54,426 bases of DNA from JAIPFM01 sp964494325 (lineage in GTDB: Bacteria; Planctomycetota; Phycisphaerae; Sedimentisphaerales; Anaerobacaceae): NCBI GenBank assembly GCA_964494325.1, contig CAZBTJ010000022.1:1-54426 (forward strand), in the 5' to 3' direction. The notes beneath the pieces were generated by a model. The model was not told the origin of the DNA. It searched no databases and was given only the letters and a program-made list of their open reading frames with translations. Position 1 is the first letter of the stretch. Each line of letters starts with the position of its first letter. This document shows positions 1 through 8,167 of the stretch, one piece after another. A program made the translations under genes and the position numbers.

Positions 1-107
1 TAAAATCCCGTATCAAGTGCCTTCCAACTGGCCCAAAATAAGCCTTATTGGCTGAATAATCAAGATATATATTGCCTGGTAGTGATGATATTGAAATCAC
101 AAAAAAG

Positions 108-161
108 GTGCCCTCAGCACCCATAATGTTGGGATTTCCGTAATATCAGCGCCGAGGGCAC
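108..161. repeat. Palindromic unit A, 54 bp imperfect hairpin
   Basis: The ends GTGCCCTC (108-115) and GAGGGCAC (154-161) pair perfectly, and the interior pairs imperfectly around CATAATGTTG. A leader resembling TGATGATATTG plus an A-tract precedes it. It has the same length and the same outer arms as unit B at 280-333, so both are copies of one element. Confidence 0.75.
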
Positions 162-167
162 TGATAT

Positions 168-206
168 TAATGATATTGGTTTTACAGAAAAAGGGGTGAT
201 CTCACC
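168..206. repeat. Leader repeat with short palindrome (degenerate unit)
   Basis: The leader TAATGATATTGGTTTTACAG is almost identical to the one at 253-274. It is followed by the short palindrome GGTGATCTCACC instead of the 54 bp hairpin. It looks like a shortened or decayed member of the same family. Confidence 0.6.
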
Positions 207-279
207 ACTAAATCCTTATTTTTGAGCGAATAAAGCCGATGACTTGCCTGATATTAATGATATTGATTTTACAGAAAAA

Positions 280-333
280 GTGCCCAGGGCGACCATAATG
301 TTGGAATTTCAACATTATGGGTCCTGAGGGCAC
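280..333. repeat. Palindromic unit B, 54 bp hairpin
   Basis: The arms GTGCCC and GGGCAC close the element, and inside them CATAATGTTG and CAACATTATG form a perfect 10 bp inverted repeat around GAATTT. The leader repeat precedes it directly, and the flank TGATATT matches the flank after unit A. Confidence 0.8.
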
Positions 334-516
334 TGATATTATGGCTACCACATTGTAGAACATTAAATGTATCCCTAATAGAACAAGTTACTTATGTAAT
401 AATGTCTGTTAACCTAAAAAATATTATTGACGCACCTATGGTCATATGACAATATAAGGCCTGATCACCAAGGATTAGCACCTGCGAGGCGACGATTACG
501 ATTCCTTTTAGGGACA

Positions 517-1491
517 ATGAATATGAACCAGCAACCTAAACTCCTCGATCAACTCCGAAACGCCATCCGGCTTAAACACTATCCTCTGAGCACGGAAAGA
601 GCCTATGTCTCGTGGGCTAAACGGTACATTCTTTTTCATAACAAAAAACACCCCATTGAAATGGATGCCAGACACATCCAAACCTTTCTGACCTACTTGG
701 CCGTTAACCAGCATGTTGCTGCATCAACCCAGAACCAAGCACTCAATGCCATTGTGTTTCTCTACCATTATGTTCTGCATAAGGATCCTGGCGATTTCAG
801 TAACGCGGTACGTGCCAAAACCCCGGAACGTCTACCAGTGGTTCTTACCCAGGGCGAGGTTAATCTCATCTTAAAATGCCTGCCTAAAACCACACACGGG
901 CTGATTATTCATATACTCTACGGTACGGGCATGCGTCTGAAAGAAACGCTTCGGTTGCGGATTCAGGACCTCGATTTTATCAAAGGCACTACAGCCGTTC
1001 GTGACGGCAAGGGGGCAAAAGACAGAATTACCATGCTGCCAGAGAGTGTTCAGCCTGCATTAAAAGAGCATCTCAATCGTGTACAGGCCCAATTTCGACA
1101 TGATTTGGCAGACGGTTTTGCAGATGTATATCTGCCTTACGCACTGGCTCGCAAATATCCCAAAGCGGACAAAGAATGGAAATGGCAGTATGTCTTCCCC
1201 GCTGAATACCCGTCAAAAGATCCAAGAAGTGGCGTGCGTCGTCGGCATCATATCTACGACAGATCAGTAGGCAAAACGATAACGAAGGTCGCGACTCTTT
1301 CCGGTGTTCAAAAGCTCATCACGGCCCATGTGTTCCGCCATTCGTTTGCCACCCACTTGCTGGAAGCGGGCACCAATATTCGAGTGGTTCAGGAACTACT
1401 GGGTCACAAGAGCATTGAGACGACCAGGATCTACCTACATTGCTTGAACACGCCAGGCGAGACCGTGGTTTCGCCGTTGGATAGACTGTAG
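517..1491 (+). CDS. intI: Integron-type tyrosine recombinase (IntI family)
   Basis: This 324-residue site-specific recombinase of the IntI family would insert and excise gene cassettes at attI and attC sites. The N-terminal core-binding domain covers about residues 1-100. Catalytic residues are visible: R140 (in GTGMRLKE), H271 and R274 (in HVFRH), H297 (in LGHKS) and nucleophile Y306. The stretch ALARKYPKADKEWKWQYVFP followed by a basic RRRHH segment is the added patch that separates integron integrases from XerC/XerD. I start at ATG 517, five bases after AGGG; ATG 523 is possible, and the frame stays open upstream to 427. No cassette array is visible to the left, so this may be a solitary integrase or the edge of an array. 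Confidence 0.9.
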   Translation: MNMNQQPKLLDQLRNAIRLKHYPLSTERAYVSWAKRYILFHNKKHPIEMDARHIQTFLTYLAVNQHVAASTQNQALNAIVFLYHYVLHKDPGDFSNAVRAKTPERLPVVLTQGEVNLILKCLPKTTHGLIIHILYGTGMRLKETLRLRIQDLDFIKGTTAVRDGKGAKDRITMLPESVQPALKEHLNRVQAQFRHDLADGFADVYLPYALARKYPKADKEWKWQYVFPAEYPSKDPRSGVRRRHHIYDRSVGKTITKVATLSGVQKLITAHVFRHSFATHLLEAGTNIRVVQELLGHKSIETTRIYLHCLNTPGETVVSPLDRL

Positions 1492-1515
1492 TCATTTTTG
1501 ATTTTAGATTTTGTG

Positions 1516-1574
1516 GAAACGCTGCGCGTTGCTGGTTTAATAGATCCCTCGGTGCCTCGGGATGACAGAGTCGG
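1516..1574. repeat. 59 bp direct repeat, copy 1
   Basis: By eye about 50 of 59 bases are identical to copy 2 at 1740-1798. The shared core is GTTGCTGGTTTAATAGA followed by CCCTC, CGG and TGACAG. The end resembles the CTCGG-ATGACAG elements dispersed in many environmental genomes. Confidence 0.8.
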
Positions 1575-1739
1575 GTGTTCGAGGTTCGTTATTCGGTGTT
1601 CGAGGTTCGGTGTTCGTTATTTGTCGTTTGTGGAGATTAGTGAGAATTAGTGGTTTACGTTGTTTGTTGTTTGTTATTCGTTATTGGTTGTTGGTCTAAA
1701 ACGGCTGTCAGCATTCAGCCATCAGCTTTCAGCTTTTTT

Positions 1740-1798
1740 GAAACGTTTTGCGTTGCTGGTTTAATAGACCCCTCAGTGCTTCGGCGTGACAGGGTCGG
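1740..1798. repeat. 59 bp direct repeat, copy 2
   Basis: Second copy of the element at 1516-1574, in the same orientation, with 165 bases of other repeat families between them. Confidence 0.8.
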
Positions 1799-2294
1799 TT
1801 TGTAGGCTTGTCTGGCTGTTGAATGATTGTCTATTCTTTTTGGCTGAAGGCTGAGAGCTGATGGCTGATCGCTTTACAGGTTGCGACTACGCACAACAAA
1901 TCAAAAATCCGCAATCAAAAATCAAAAATGAACAGACTCCGTCCCCGTCAGTTGCCTTGCAATTCCAAATCTCACATATCGATTTCGCGGCAGGCCTGTT
2001 CTGAAACCTGATGCGGCCAGAAGAGAGTTCTCTTCCCGCTTCTGGGTTTATGCTCTCAGGAAGCATTATGGGGCATTTTTCAGATGCGGTCAAGATGTGT
2101 TTGGGGGGGGTGATATCCGCCTCTTCAACCGTGAACCGCGACCCTTTTTGACCGTGAACCAACCGGCTTGCTTCAGATGGCAAAGCAGTTGGTTGGTTTC
2201 TTCTCTTGTATCAGACGCCACCTGTGGTTACAATCCACCGGAGTTTGAGTAATATTGAGAAAATCGTGGTGTCTTAAATGGTGAGGATAATCTA

Positions 2295-3428
2295 ATGCGA
2301 AGTCTTCTTTTTTTCTGCGTCGTGGCGATACTGGTGACCTTACTTTCATGCCAACCCAAGACCTCATCTGATGTGACCAAGATCATGCGCAAAGATTTTC
2401 AAGTGGAGCATGACGGCAAGCAGGTTGACCTGTATACGTTAAAAAACTCCAAAGGCATGGTGGTCCAGCTGACCAATTATGGGGGAAAGATTGTTTCAAT
2501 CTGGGTATCTGATCGACAGGGACATTTCAGCGATATCAACCTCGGATATGACTCTGCCAAGGCCTACATTGATGGCACAGCCTCTCTGGGGGCGACCATG
2601 GGGCGTTATGCCAATCGCATCGCAGGGGGGCAGTTCGAACTGAATGGGCGGGTTTATGAGCTACCCAAGAACAATGGTGAAAACACCATCCACGGGGGCA
2701 CAAAGGGATATCGGTTTGTGGTGTGGGATGGTAAACAAATTGATGAATCATCCGTCGAGCTGTCGTATCTGTCTCAGGATGGAGAGCAGGGATTTCCTGG
2801 CAATTTGACGGTGAAAGTGACTTATACCGTGACAGAGGATAATGAACTGAAACTGGAATACTCCGCCATCACAGACAAGCCCACGGTCATTAATTTCACC
2901 AACCACGCCTTTTTCAACCTGAAGGGCGCAGGCCAAGGTGACGTGCTTGATCATGTGCTCTGGGTCAATGCCAAGCAATTCACACCCACAGATAAAGCCG
3001 CCATTCCCACGGGTGAATTGCGAGATGTCCAGGGGACGCCATTTGACTTTACCTCACCCAAATCCCTGGGCCAGGACATCGACAAAGAAAATGAGCAACT
3101 GACCTTTGGTGGCGGCTATGACCACAATTATGTCTTAGGCAATGTAGGTGAGTTGGTATTGGCAGCGAAACTCTCTGAACCGGACTCAGGCCGAGTCATG
3201 GAAGTGTATACCACGGAACCGGGCCTGCAGGTTTACACGGCCAATTCTTTGACTGGCAAGGGAACGGACATTGGCAAGGGTGGAAAGGCCTATGGACCAC
3301 GATCCGCCGTATGCCTGGAAACACAACATTTCCCGGATTCACCGCACCACCCGAACTTCCCCACCACCACGTTAAATCCGGGTGAAGAATATCAGTCAAC
3401 CACCCTGTACAAGTTTTCTACAGAGTGA
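2295..3428 (+). CDS. galM: Aldose 1-epimerase (galactose mutarotase), lipoprotein
   Basis: It interconverts alpha and beta anomers of aldoses such as galactose. The 377-residue protein has the full mutarotase layout: NRIAGG and TIHGG near residues 105-135, the catalytic-histidine motif INFTNHAFFNLKG, YDHNYV, and the C-terminal catalytic-glutamate motif CLETQHFPDSPHHPNFP. The N-terminus is a hydrophobic signal ending in the lipobox LLSC, so the mature protein is probably a lipoprotein and acts outside the cytoplasm, unlike classical cytoplasmic GalM. GTGAGG lies about eight bases before the ATG. It converges on the rubredoxin gene with only 17 bases between the stops. Confidence 0.93.
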   Translation: MRSLLFFCVVAILVTLLSCQPKTSSDVTKIMRKDFQVEHDGKQVDLYTLKNSKGMVVQLTNYGGKIVSIWVSDRQGHFSDINLGYDSAKAYIDGTASLGATMGRYANRIAGGQFELNGRVYELPKNNGENTIHGGTKGYRFVVWDGKQIDESSVELSYLSQDGEQGFPGNLTVKVTYTVTEDNELKLEYSAITDKPTVINFTNHAFFNLKGAGQGDVLDHVLWVNAKQFTPTDKAAIPTGELRDVQGTPFDFTSPKSLGQDIDKENEQLTFGGGYDHNYVLGNVGELVLAAKLSEPDSGRVMEVYTTEPGLQVYTANSLTGKGTDIGKGGKAYGPRSAVCLETQHFPDSPHHPNFPTTTLNPGEEYQSTTLYKFSTE

Positions 3429-3445
3429 GATGGGGACAACCGGGA

Positions 3446-3604
3446 TTATTCCATGGGGTCAAACTGGTCAACGCTTACGTAGCACAAGGGGCATATCCAG
3501 TCGTCGGGCAGGTCTTTAAAGGCCGTGCCAGGGGCCACGCCATTGTCCGGGTCCCCCACTGCAGGATCATACACATAGCCACAGTTAATACAAATGTATT
3601 TCAT
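3446..3604 (-). CDS. Rubredoxin
   Basis: This is a small one-electron carrier that binds one iron through four cysteines. The 52-residue product carries C5-x2-C8-GY near the start and C38-PL-C41 near the end, with the usual aromatic and Asp-Pro residues between them (YDPAVGDPDNG, DLPDDWICPLC). The normal glycine after the last cysteine is a tyrosine. The gene lies between galM and metH and reads in the metH direction, 76 bases beyond the metH stop. Rubredoxins serve redox metabolism or oxygen and superoxide detoxification in anaerobes and microaerobes, so the gene hints at such a lifestyle. Confidence 0.93.
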   Translation of the reverse strand: MKYICINCGYVYDPAVGDPDNGVAPGTAFKDLPDDWICPLCYVSVDQFDPME

Positions 3605-3680
3605 GGTCGCTTCGCTCCGGTTTTTGGTTGTTCGTTATTGGTTATTCGTTGTTGGTTGAACTGCTGCCAAATCCGTCATT

Positions 3681-6600
3681 TTACACGGCGAAATACTTGG
3701 CCTGCGGATGATGCACCACAATGGCTGATGTGGTCTGTTCGGGCACCATTTGCATGCCTTCGGTCAGTGTGACACCGATCTTTTCGGGTTCAAGCAGTTC
3801 AAACAGCACCTTGTGGATATCCAAAGCCGGGCAGGCGGGGTAGCCAAAGCCATATCTGGAGCCCTGGTACTGCTGGGTCACGTAGCCTGTGACATCGCCC
3901 GGTTTTGCACCAAATCCCAATTCCTCACGCATGATCTCGTGCCAGTGCTCAGCCAGGGCATCAGTGACTTCCACACTGAATCCGTGCATCATCAGATAGT
4001 CATGATAGGCATCCGATTCAAAAAGTTTCTGGATTTCTTCATCAATACGGGCGCCAATGGTCACCACAAAGAAACCCACCACATCGCCGCCCTCTTCCTC
4101 CGTTTGGAAGTAGTCGGAGATGCACTGATGCGGCGGCATGGACTGACGTGGAAATTCAAAGGTATGCGTCTCAGTATCGGTACAAACCATCACAGTATTA
4201 TCCTGCCTGTAGCATTTGAAATAGCCATAGGCAATCTTGGGCTGAATGATGCCCTCTTTAATGGATCTATCCACCAATGCATCATACATAGGCTGCACCG
4301 TACCAGTGATGAGCTCGTCATAGGCTTTGGCGTCCATTTTATTGCGCCGATACCCCCACCGCCCACGAAACAGGGCTTGCTGGTTCACATAGGGAAAGAG
4401 CTTGGCCGAATCCACGTCCGTGACGTGACGCACCCCCAAAAACGGTGCTTCCGGAATGATGTTGTCACGTCGTACTTCCACAGGTTGTTGCTGAGGGACG
4501 CCTGTGACAGGTCGAACCCGCCCTGTGAACTCGGTACTCTTAAGATCGCCTTCTTCAAAACTCTGCACAGAGCGTAACCCTGCAAAAGCATCTGCACAGT
4601 AGACCACAGGGCCGTCATAATTTGGCACACAGGACTCTGCCACAAATTTCTTGGTCAAGGCCGCCCCACCCAGCAGAATCGGCACATTAAGGCCGGCCTC
4701 CTTGTACTGAGGCATACTCTCCTGCATCACAATGGCTGATTTGACCAGCAGACCGCTGAGGCCGATCATGTCCACCTTATATTCTAGGGCCTTTTCAATA
4801 ATGGTCTCGGCAGGCACCTTGATACCGATGTTGTACACCTTGTAGCCATTGTTTGACAGGATGATGTCCACAAGGTTCTTTCCAATATCATGGACATCGC
4901 CCTGTACCGTGGCCAGGAGGATCTTGGTGGATTCGTCGGCTTCGGCCTTGTCCATAAATGGTTCAAGTACTGCCACAGACCGTTTCATCACTTCCGCAGA
5001 CTGGAGCACAAACGGCAACAGCATGTCACCCCGGCCAAACAACACCCCCACCTCTCGCATGGCCGGCACCAGAATCTCATTGATAATGGCCAGGGGCTGA
5101 TACCGTGCCAGGAGCATGGCCAACACGTCGTCCAAGCCCTCTTTATCACCCTTGAGAATCTTTTGGTTCAGCTGTGTTTCAGCCTGCTTAAAGGTCTCGG
5201 ACTCATCGGTGTCGTCGGGGTCATCCTTGCCCTCGTAATAATCAATAAACACCATGAGTGGCTTTTTGTTCGGGTCCTTGACACGGTCGTACAACAGGTC
5301 CAGTGCAAGGTCCTTTTCCGCCTCATTGATCTGGGCCAGAGGCACAATCTTGGCAGCGTCCACAATGGCCGCATCCAATCCCGCTTCCACGCACTCATGC
5401 ACCATCACCGAGTTGAGCACTTTTCTTGCAGGGGGACGCAGCCCAAAGGAGATGTTACTCACACCCAATACCGTAAACACACCCGGCAGGACCTGCTTGA
5501 TCTGGCGAATGGCCTCAATGGTCTGCCCACCTGCATCCCGCAGGGTTTCGTCGCCAGAGGCAATGGTAAAGGTCAACATGTCAAACAAGATATCCTGCGC
5601 ACGTAATCCGTGCTCGTTGACGGCCAAATCATAAATCTGTTTGGCCGTTTCCACCTTCTCTGCGGTGGTCATGGCCATGCCCTTCTCATTAATGGTCAAG
5701 GCCACCACTGCGGCCCCGTATCGTCTGGCCATTTCACAGATGAGGTGCAGGTTCTTACCACCGTCTTCCAGATTGATGGAATTGATTATGCAACGACCTG
5801 GATAGAGTTTCAAACAGGCTTCAATACAGGTTGGAATGGTGGAGTCGATCACCAGCGGGATTCGCACGGACCCGACATAGGATGTCACCAACCGTGTCAA
5901 ATCGGCCTTTTCGTCACGTCCGGCATAGGCTGAACACAAATCCAGAACCTGAGCCCCCTGGGCCTCCTGATCCAGGCCAATTCGCAGGCACCCCTCAAAA
6001 TCTTCAGCCAGGAGCAGGTCACGGAATTTTTTGGACCCATTGGAGTTGGAGCGTTCCCCAATCAACAACGGCTTGATATCCTGACGCAAATCAACAGCCT
6101 GATACAGACTCGATACCGCAGAACTGACAGGCACGTCACCACGTGACGCCGGTGACACCCCTTCCATGGCCGCCACCAGGGCCTTTATATGCTCAGGCGC
6201 GGTACCACAGCACCCACCAATCACGCTCACGCCCTGCTTTGTGACAAAACGTTTCATATGGTCGGCAAAATCTTGCGGTCTCATGGGATACTGCGTTTTT
6301 CCATCTACGACTTCTGGCAGGCCTTGATTGGGCATACATGAAATTCGTTTGCCCCAATTCTTGTTCAGGAATCGAATATAGGATTCCATATGGGCTGGTC
6401 CGGTCGCACAATTAAGCCCCAGGGAGAAGATGGGAAATGGGTCCAGAGTGGCCGCCACAGCGGCAATATCACTGCCCACCAGCAGCGTACCCTGATTCTC
6501 CACGGTCACGGACACAAGTACAGGCAGGTCTTTGCCGGTTTTCTTCAATACGTCAAAGCAGGCCACCACAACAGTCTTGACCTGCAACAGATCCTGGCAT

Positions 6601-7046
6601 GTCTCAATAATCACCGCGTCCACACCCGCTTCGACCAGGGCTTCAACCTGTTCACACGCGCACACCGCCAGTTCGTCCACCGAAATATGCCCCAGAGAGG
6701 GCAGTTTCGTACCCGGCCCCACGGATCCGACCACATAACGGCCTGTTTGACTGCCAATAGCCTTGCGTGCATTGGCCACTGCGGCGTGGTTTATTTCTCG
6801 CACTCGGTCTTCCAGGCCATATTCAGCCAGCACCACACGAGACGCGCCAAAGGTATTGGTCTCCAGGGCCATGGCACCGACCTTTAGGAACGACGCATGC
6901 CAATCGACAATAAGTTCCGGTGCCGATACGTTGAGATACTCATTGCAGCCCTCATTGCCATGCCACACTGAGTCGGGGACATCTACGTTTTGAAGATTCG
7001 TACCACAGGCCCCGTCAAAGATCACGAGTTTTTCTTGTGCAAACAA
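3681..7046 (-). CDS. metH: Cobalamin-dependent methionine synthase
   Basis: It transfers the methyl group of 5-methyltetrahydrofolate through cobalamin to homocysteine. All modules are present in the 1121 residues: homocysteine-binding barrel (about 1-290; FDGACGT, GLNCATGP, zinc-site GGCCGT), pterin-binding barrel (about 320-600), cap and B12 domain with the cobalamin-ligand motif DVHDIGKN (about 760), and the AdoMet reactivation domain ending in YGFGYPACPALD and HPQAKYFAV. E. coli MetH is about 1227 residues. The start is a TTG three bases after GAGGTGA; an in-frame TGA lies two codons upstream, so no earlier start exists. I saw no cobalamin riboswitch in the 120 bases upstream. Confidence 0.97.
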   Translation of the reverse strand: MFAQEKLVIFDGACGTNLQNVDVPDSVWHGNEGCNEYLNVSAPELIVDWHASFLKVGAMALETNTFGASRVVLAEYGLEDRVREINHAAVANARKAIGSQTGRYVVGSVGPGTKLPSLGHISVDELAVCACEQVEALVEAGVDAVIIETCQDLLQVKTVVVACFDVLKKTGKDLPVLVSVTVENQGTLLVGSDIAAVAATLDPFPIFSLGLNCATGPAHMESYIRFLNKNWGKRISCMPNQGLPEVVDGKTQYPMRPQDFADHMKRFVTKQGVSVIGGCCGTAPEHIKALVAAMEGVSPASRGDVPVSSAVSSLYQAVDLRQDIKPLLIGERSNSNGSKKFRDLLLAEDFEGCLRIGLDQEAQGAQVLDLCSAYAGRDEKADLTRLVTSYVGSVRIPLVIDSTIPTCIEACLKLYPGRCIINSINLEDGGKNLHLICEMARRYGAAVVALTINEKGMAMTTAEKVETAKQIYDLAVNEHGLRAQDILFDMLTFTIASGDETLRDAGGQTIEAIRQIKQVLPGVFTVLGVSNISFGLRPPARKVLNSVMVHECVEAGLDAAIVDAAKIVPLAQINEAEKDLALDLLYDRVKDPNKKPLMVFIDYYEGKDDPDDTDESETFKQAETQLNQKILKGDKEGLDDVLAMLLARYQPLAIINEILVPAMREVGVLFGRGDMLLPFVLQSAEVMKRSVAVLEPFMDKAEADESTKILLATVQGDVHDIGKNLVDIILSNNGYKVYNIGIKVPAETIIEKALEYKVDMIGLSGLLVKSAIVMQESMPQYKEAGLNVPILLGGAALTKKFVAESCVPNYDGPVVYCADAFAGLRSVQSFEEGDLKSTEFTGRVRPVTGVPQQQPVEVRRDNIIPEAPFLGVRHVTDVDSAKLFPYVNQQALFRGRWGYRRNKMDAKAYDELITGTVQPMYDALVDRSIKEGIIQPKIAYGYFKCYRQDNTVMVCTDTETHTFEFPRQSMPPHQCISDYFQTEEEGGDVVGFFVVTIGARIDEEIQKLFESDAYHDYLMMHGFSVEVTDALAEHWHEIMREELGFGAKPGDVTGYVTQQYQGSRYGFGYPACPALDIHKVLFELLEPEKIGVTLTEGMQMVPEQTTSAIVVHHPQAKYFAV

Positions 7047-7166
7047 GTGTCACCTCAAAAATAAACTGGCACCGCATATGCCGGAACAAATGGCCTCTCT
7101 GCCCCTTGGCACATCACAATCCCATAGTTCCAATTTCCCAAATGGTATCAGGCGTACTGCCGGAAT

Positions 7167-7997
7167 TCAACTCTTGACTGTTAAAAGCCGAATGGCTGCC
7201 AGCACCACAATCACAATGAACACACCCCGTACGACATTTTTGGGCAGTTTGTGCATCATATGACCCCCTAAAAATCCACCCAGAAAGGCGGTGGGTGCCA
7301 CAATGGCTGCAATTTTCAGTGAAATCCACACAGGATTGTCCTGGGCAAACATCTCAAACGAGATGCCATGCTGCCCCAATGTGGCGTTTTTATAGAGGGC
7401 CCCCAGCCACGCAATACTCATGATGGTAACCGCAGAATTGCTCATGGCACGCCGCATGGGCATTTTCAGGACCAATTGCTGTATCGGTGTGGCAATAGTG
7501 CCTGCCCCAATGCCCAGGAGCCCCGCAGCCAATCCCGTCCCCAAACCAATGACCCCGGAAAGCCATGGCGTATTGCGGATCTCTTGGTCTGTTCTCAGCA
7601 CCTTTTTTTTTCGCTTTAGAGAACAAATGACCTTATGTGCGTTGTAAAATGCCACATACACCAGGAAGACACCAAAAGTCCTGGCCAACAGAGGGCTGTT
7701 TCCCTTGGAAAACATGGCACTATTGCTCCATGTCACACCCACGAGAATCCCAATCAAAGCTGTGGGAACCATCACTTTGAGCACGGGTTTGTGCAAAGCC
7801 CTGGCCTTTCTGTGGGCCAGCGTGGACGATGCCCCCACCACAAAGTTGCAGATCATGGCAGACGCCTGATATAGATGTTGGTTTTCGCCAAACGAAAACA
7901 CCATGGCAGGAATCATAATCGCAGACCCCCCAATGCCCAAAAGCCCACCGAAAAAGCCCATGGTCAAGCCAATTGCAGAAAGAGTGATATAGTCCAT
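7167..7997 (-). CDS. TSUP family (TauE/SafE) membrane permease
   Basis: A 276-residue inner-membrane protein with two related halves, each opening with a Gly-rich helix: GFFGGLLGIGGSAIMIP at about 14-30 and GLAAGLLGIGAGTIATP in the middle. This is the hallmark of the TauE/SafE/TSUP family, which moves sulfite, sulfoacetate, thiosulfate or other organic anions. The substrate cannot be read from the sequence. It lies 120 bases upstream of metH on the same strand, possibly co-transcribed. The ATG has no clear ribosome-binding site; a TTTTTAG/TTTTCAG repeat run abuts the start. Confidence 0.88.
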   Translation of the reverse strand: MDYITLSAIGLTMGFFGGLLGIGGSAIMIPAMVFSFGENQHLYQASAMICNFVVGASSTLAHRKARALHKPVLKVMVPTALIGILVGVTWSNSAMFSKGNSPLLARTFGVFLVYVAFYNAHKVICSLKRKKKVLRTDQEIRNTPWLSGVIGLGTGLAAGLLGIGAGTIATPIQQLVLKMPMRRAMSNSAVTIMSIAWLGALYKNATLGQHGISFEMFAQDNPVWISLKIAAIVAPTAFLGGFLGGHMMHKLPKNVVRGVFIVIVVLAAIRLLTVKS

Positions 7998-7998
7998 T

Positions 7999-8035
7999 TT
8001 TTAGTTTTTAGTTTTTGGTTTTTAGTTTTCAGCCA
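7999..8035. repeat. Degenerate TTTTTAGTTTTCAG repeat
   Basis: Runs of TTTTTAG, TTTTTGG and TTTTCAG follow one another immediately upstream of the TSUP permease start. The same family occurs at about 11778-11882 and 44399-44490. Confidence 0.7.
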
Positions 8036-8133
8036 GTTGACAGTGCCTGGCTTGGGAAGGATTGTAGCAGGATACTGGGCAGAGAAAAACCGCGTTTTTT
8101 GGATTTTAGGGAGGCAATCGCCCACGAAGTGGC

Positions 8134-8161
8134 TTGACAGAAACCGTACTCTCCATACAAT
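8134..8161 (+). promoter_or_regulatory. Sigma70-like promoter of the lpxL-like gene
   Basis: TTGACA (8134-8139) and TACAAT (8156-8161) are separated by 16 bases. The expected transcription start falls on or next to the ATG at 8168, which suggests a leaderless transcript. Confidence 0.6.
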
Positions 8162-8167
8162 CGCTCC

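Larger units (their letters stand above)
1..516. other. Non-coding region upstream of intI
   Basis: I see no convincing gene. The region is AT-rich and holds three related units, each made of an AT-rich leader (TGATATTG-TTTTACA-AAAA type) followed by a palindrome; the units are listed separately. In known integrons the attI site and the cassette array lie upstream of intI, which would be this stretch. No sequence matching the attC core consensus GTTRRRY or RYYYAAC was found by eye on either strand. Confidence 0.6.
1492..2294. repeat. Repeat-rich non-coding region downstream of intI
   Basis: No gene is supported. The stretch holds a 59 bp direct repeat (1516-1574 and 1740-1798), runs of GTTATTCGTTATTGGTTG type (about 1576-1700), CAGCATTCAGCCATCAGC type (1707-1740, and the opposite orientation at 1842-1872), AATCAAAAATC type (about 1899-1930), and AACCGTGAACC type (2138-2162). 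Each family is short and degenerate, and most recur elsewhere in the window. Confidence 0.7.

Noticed and set aside
108..333. Palindromes as canonical attC sites
   Set aside because: Neither GTTRRRY nor RYYYAAC cores are present, so I do not call them attC.
427..516. N-terminal extension of the integrase in the open frame
   Set aside because: The 30 residues before ATG 517 do not match the IntI start, and AGGG lies just before 517.
3425..3772. Plus-strand open frame after galM
   Set aside because: It lies opposite the rubredoxin gene and the metH end; no family pattern.
3750..4577. 275-codon plus-strand frame within metH
   Set aside because: A shadow of the metH coding strand; the metH protein has all domains intact.
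7047..7166. Cobalamin or SAM riboswitch before metH
   Set aside because: I could not find conserved box sequences or the needed stems in the 120 bases between the permease and metH.
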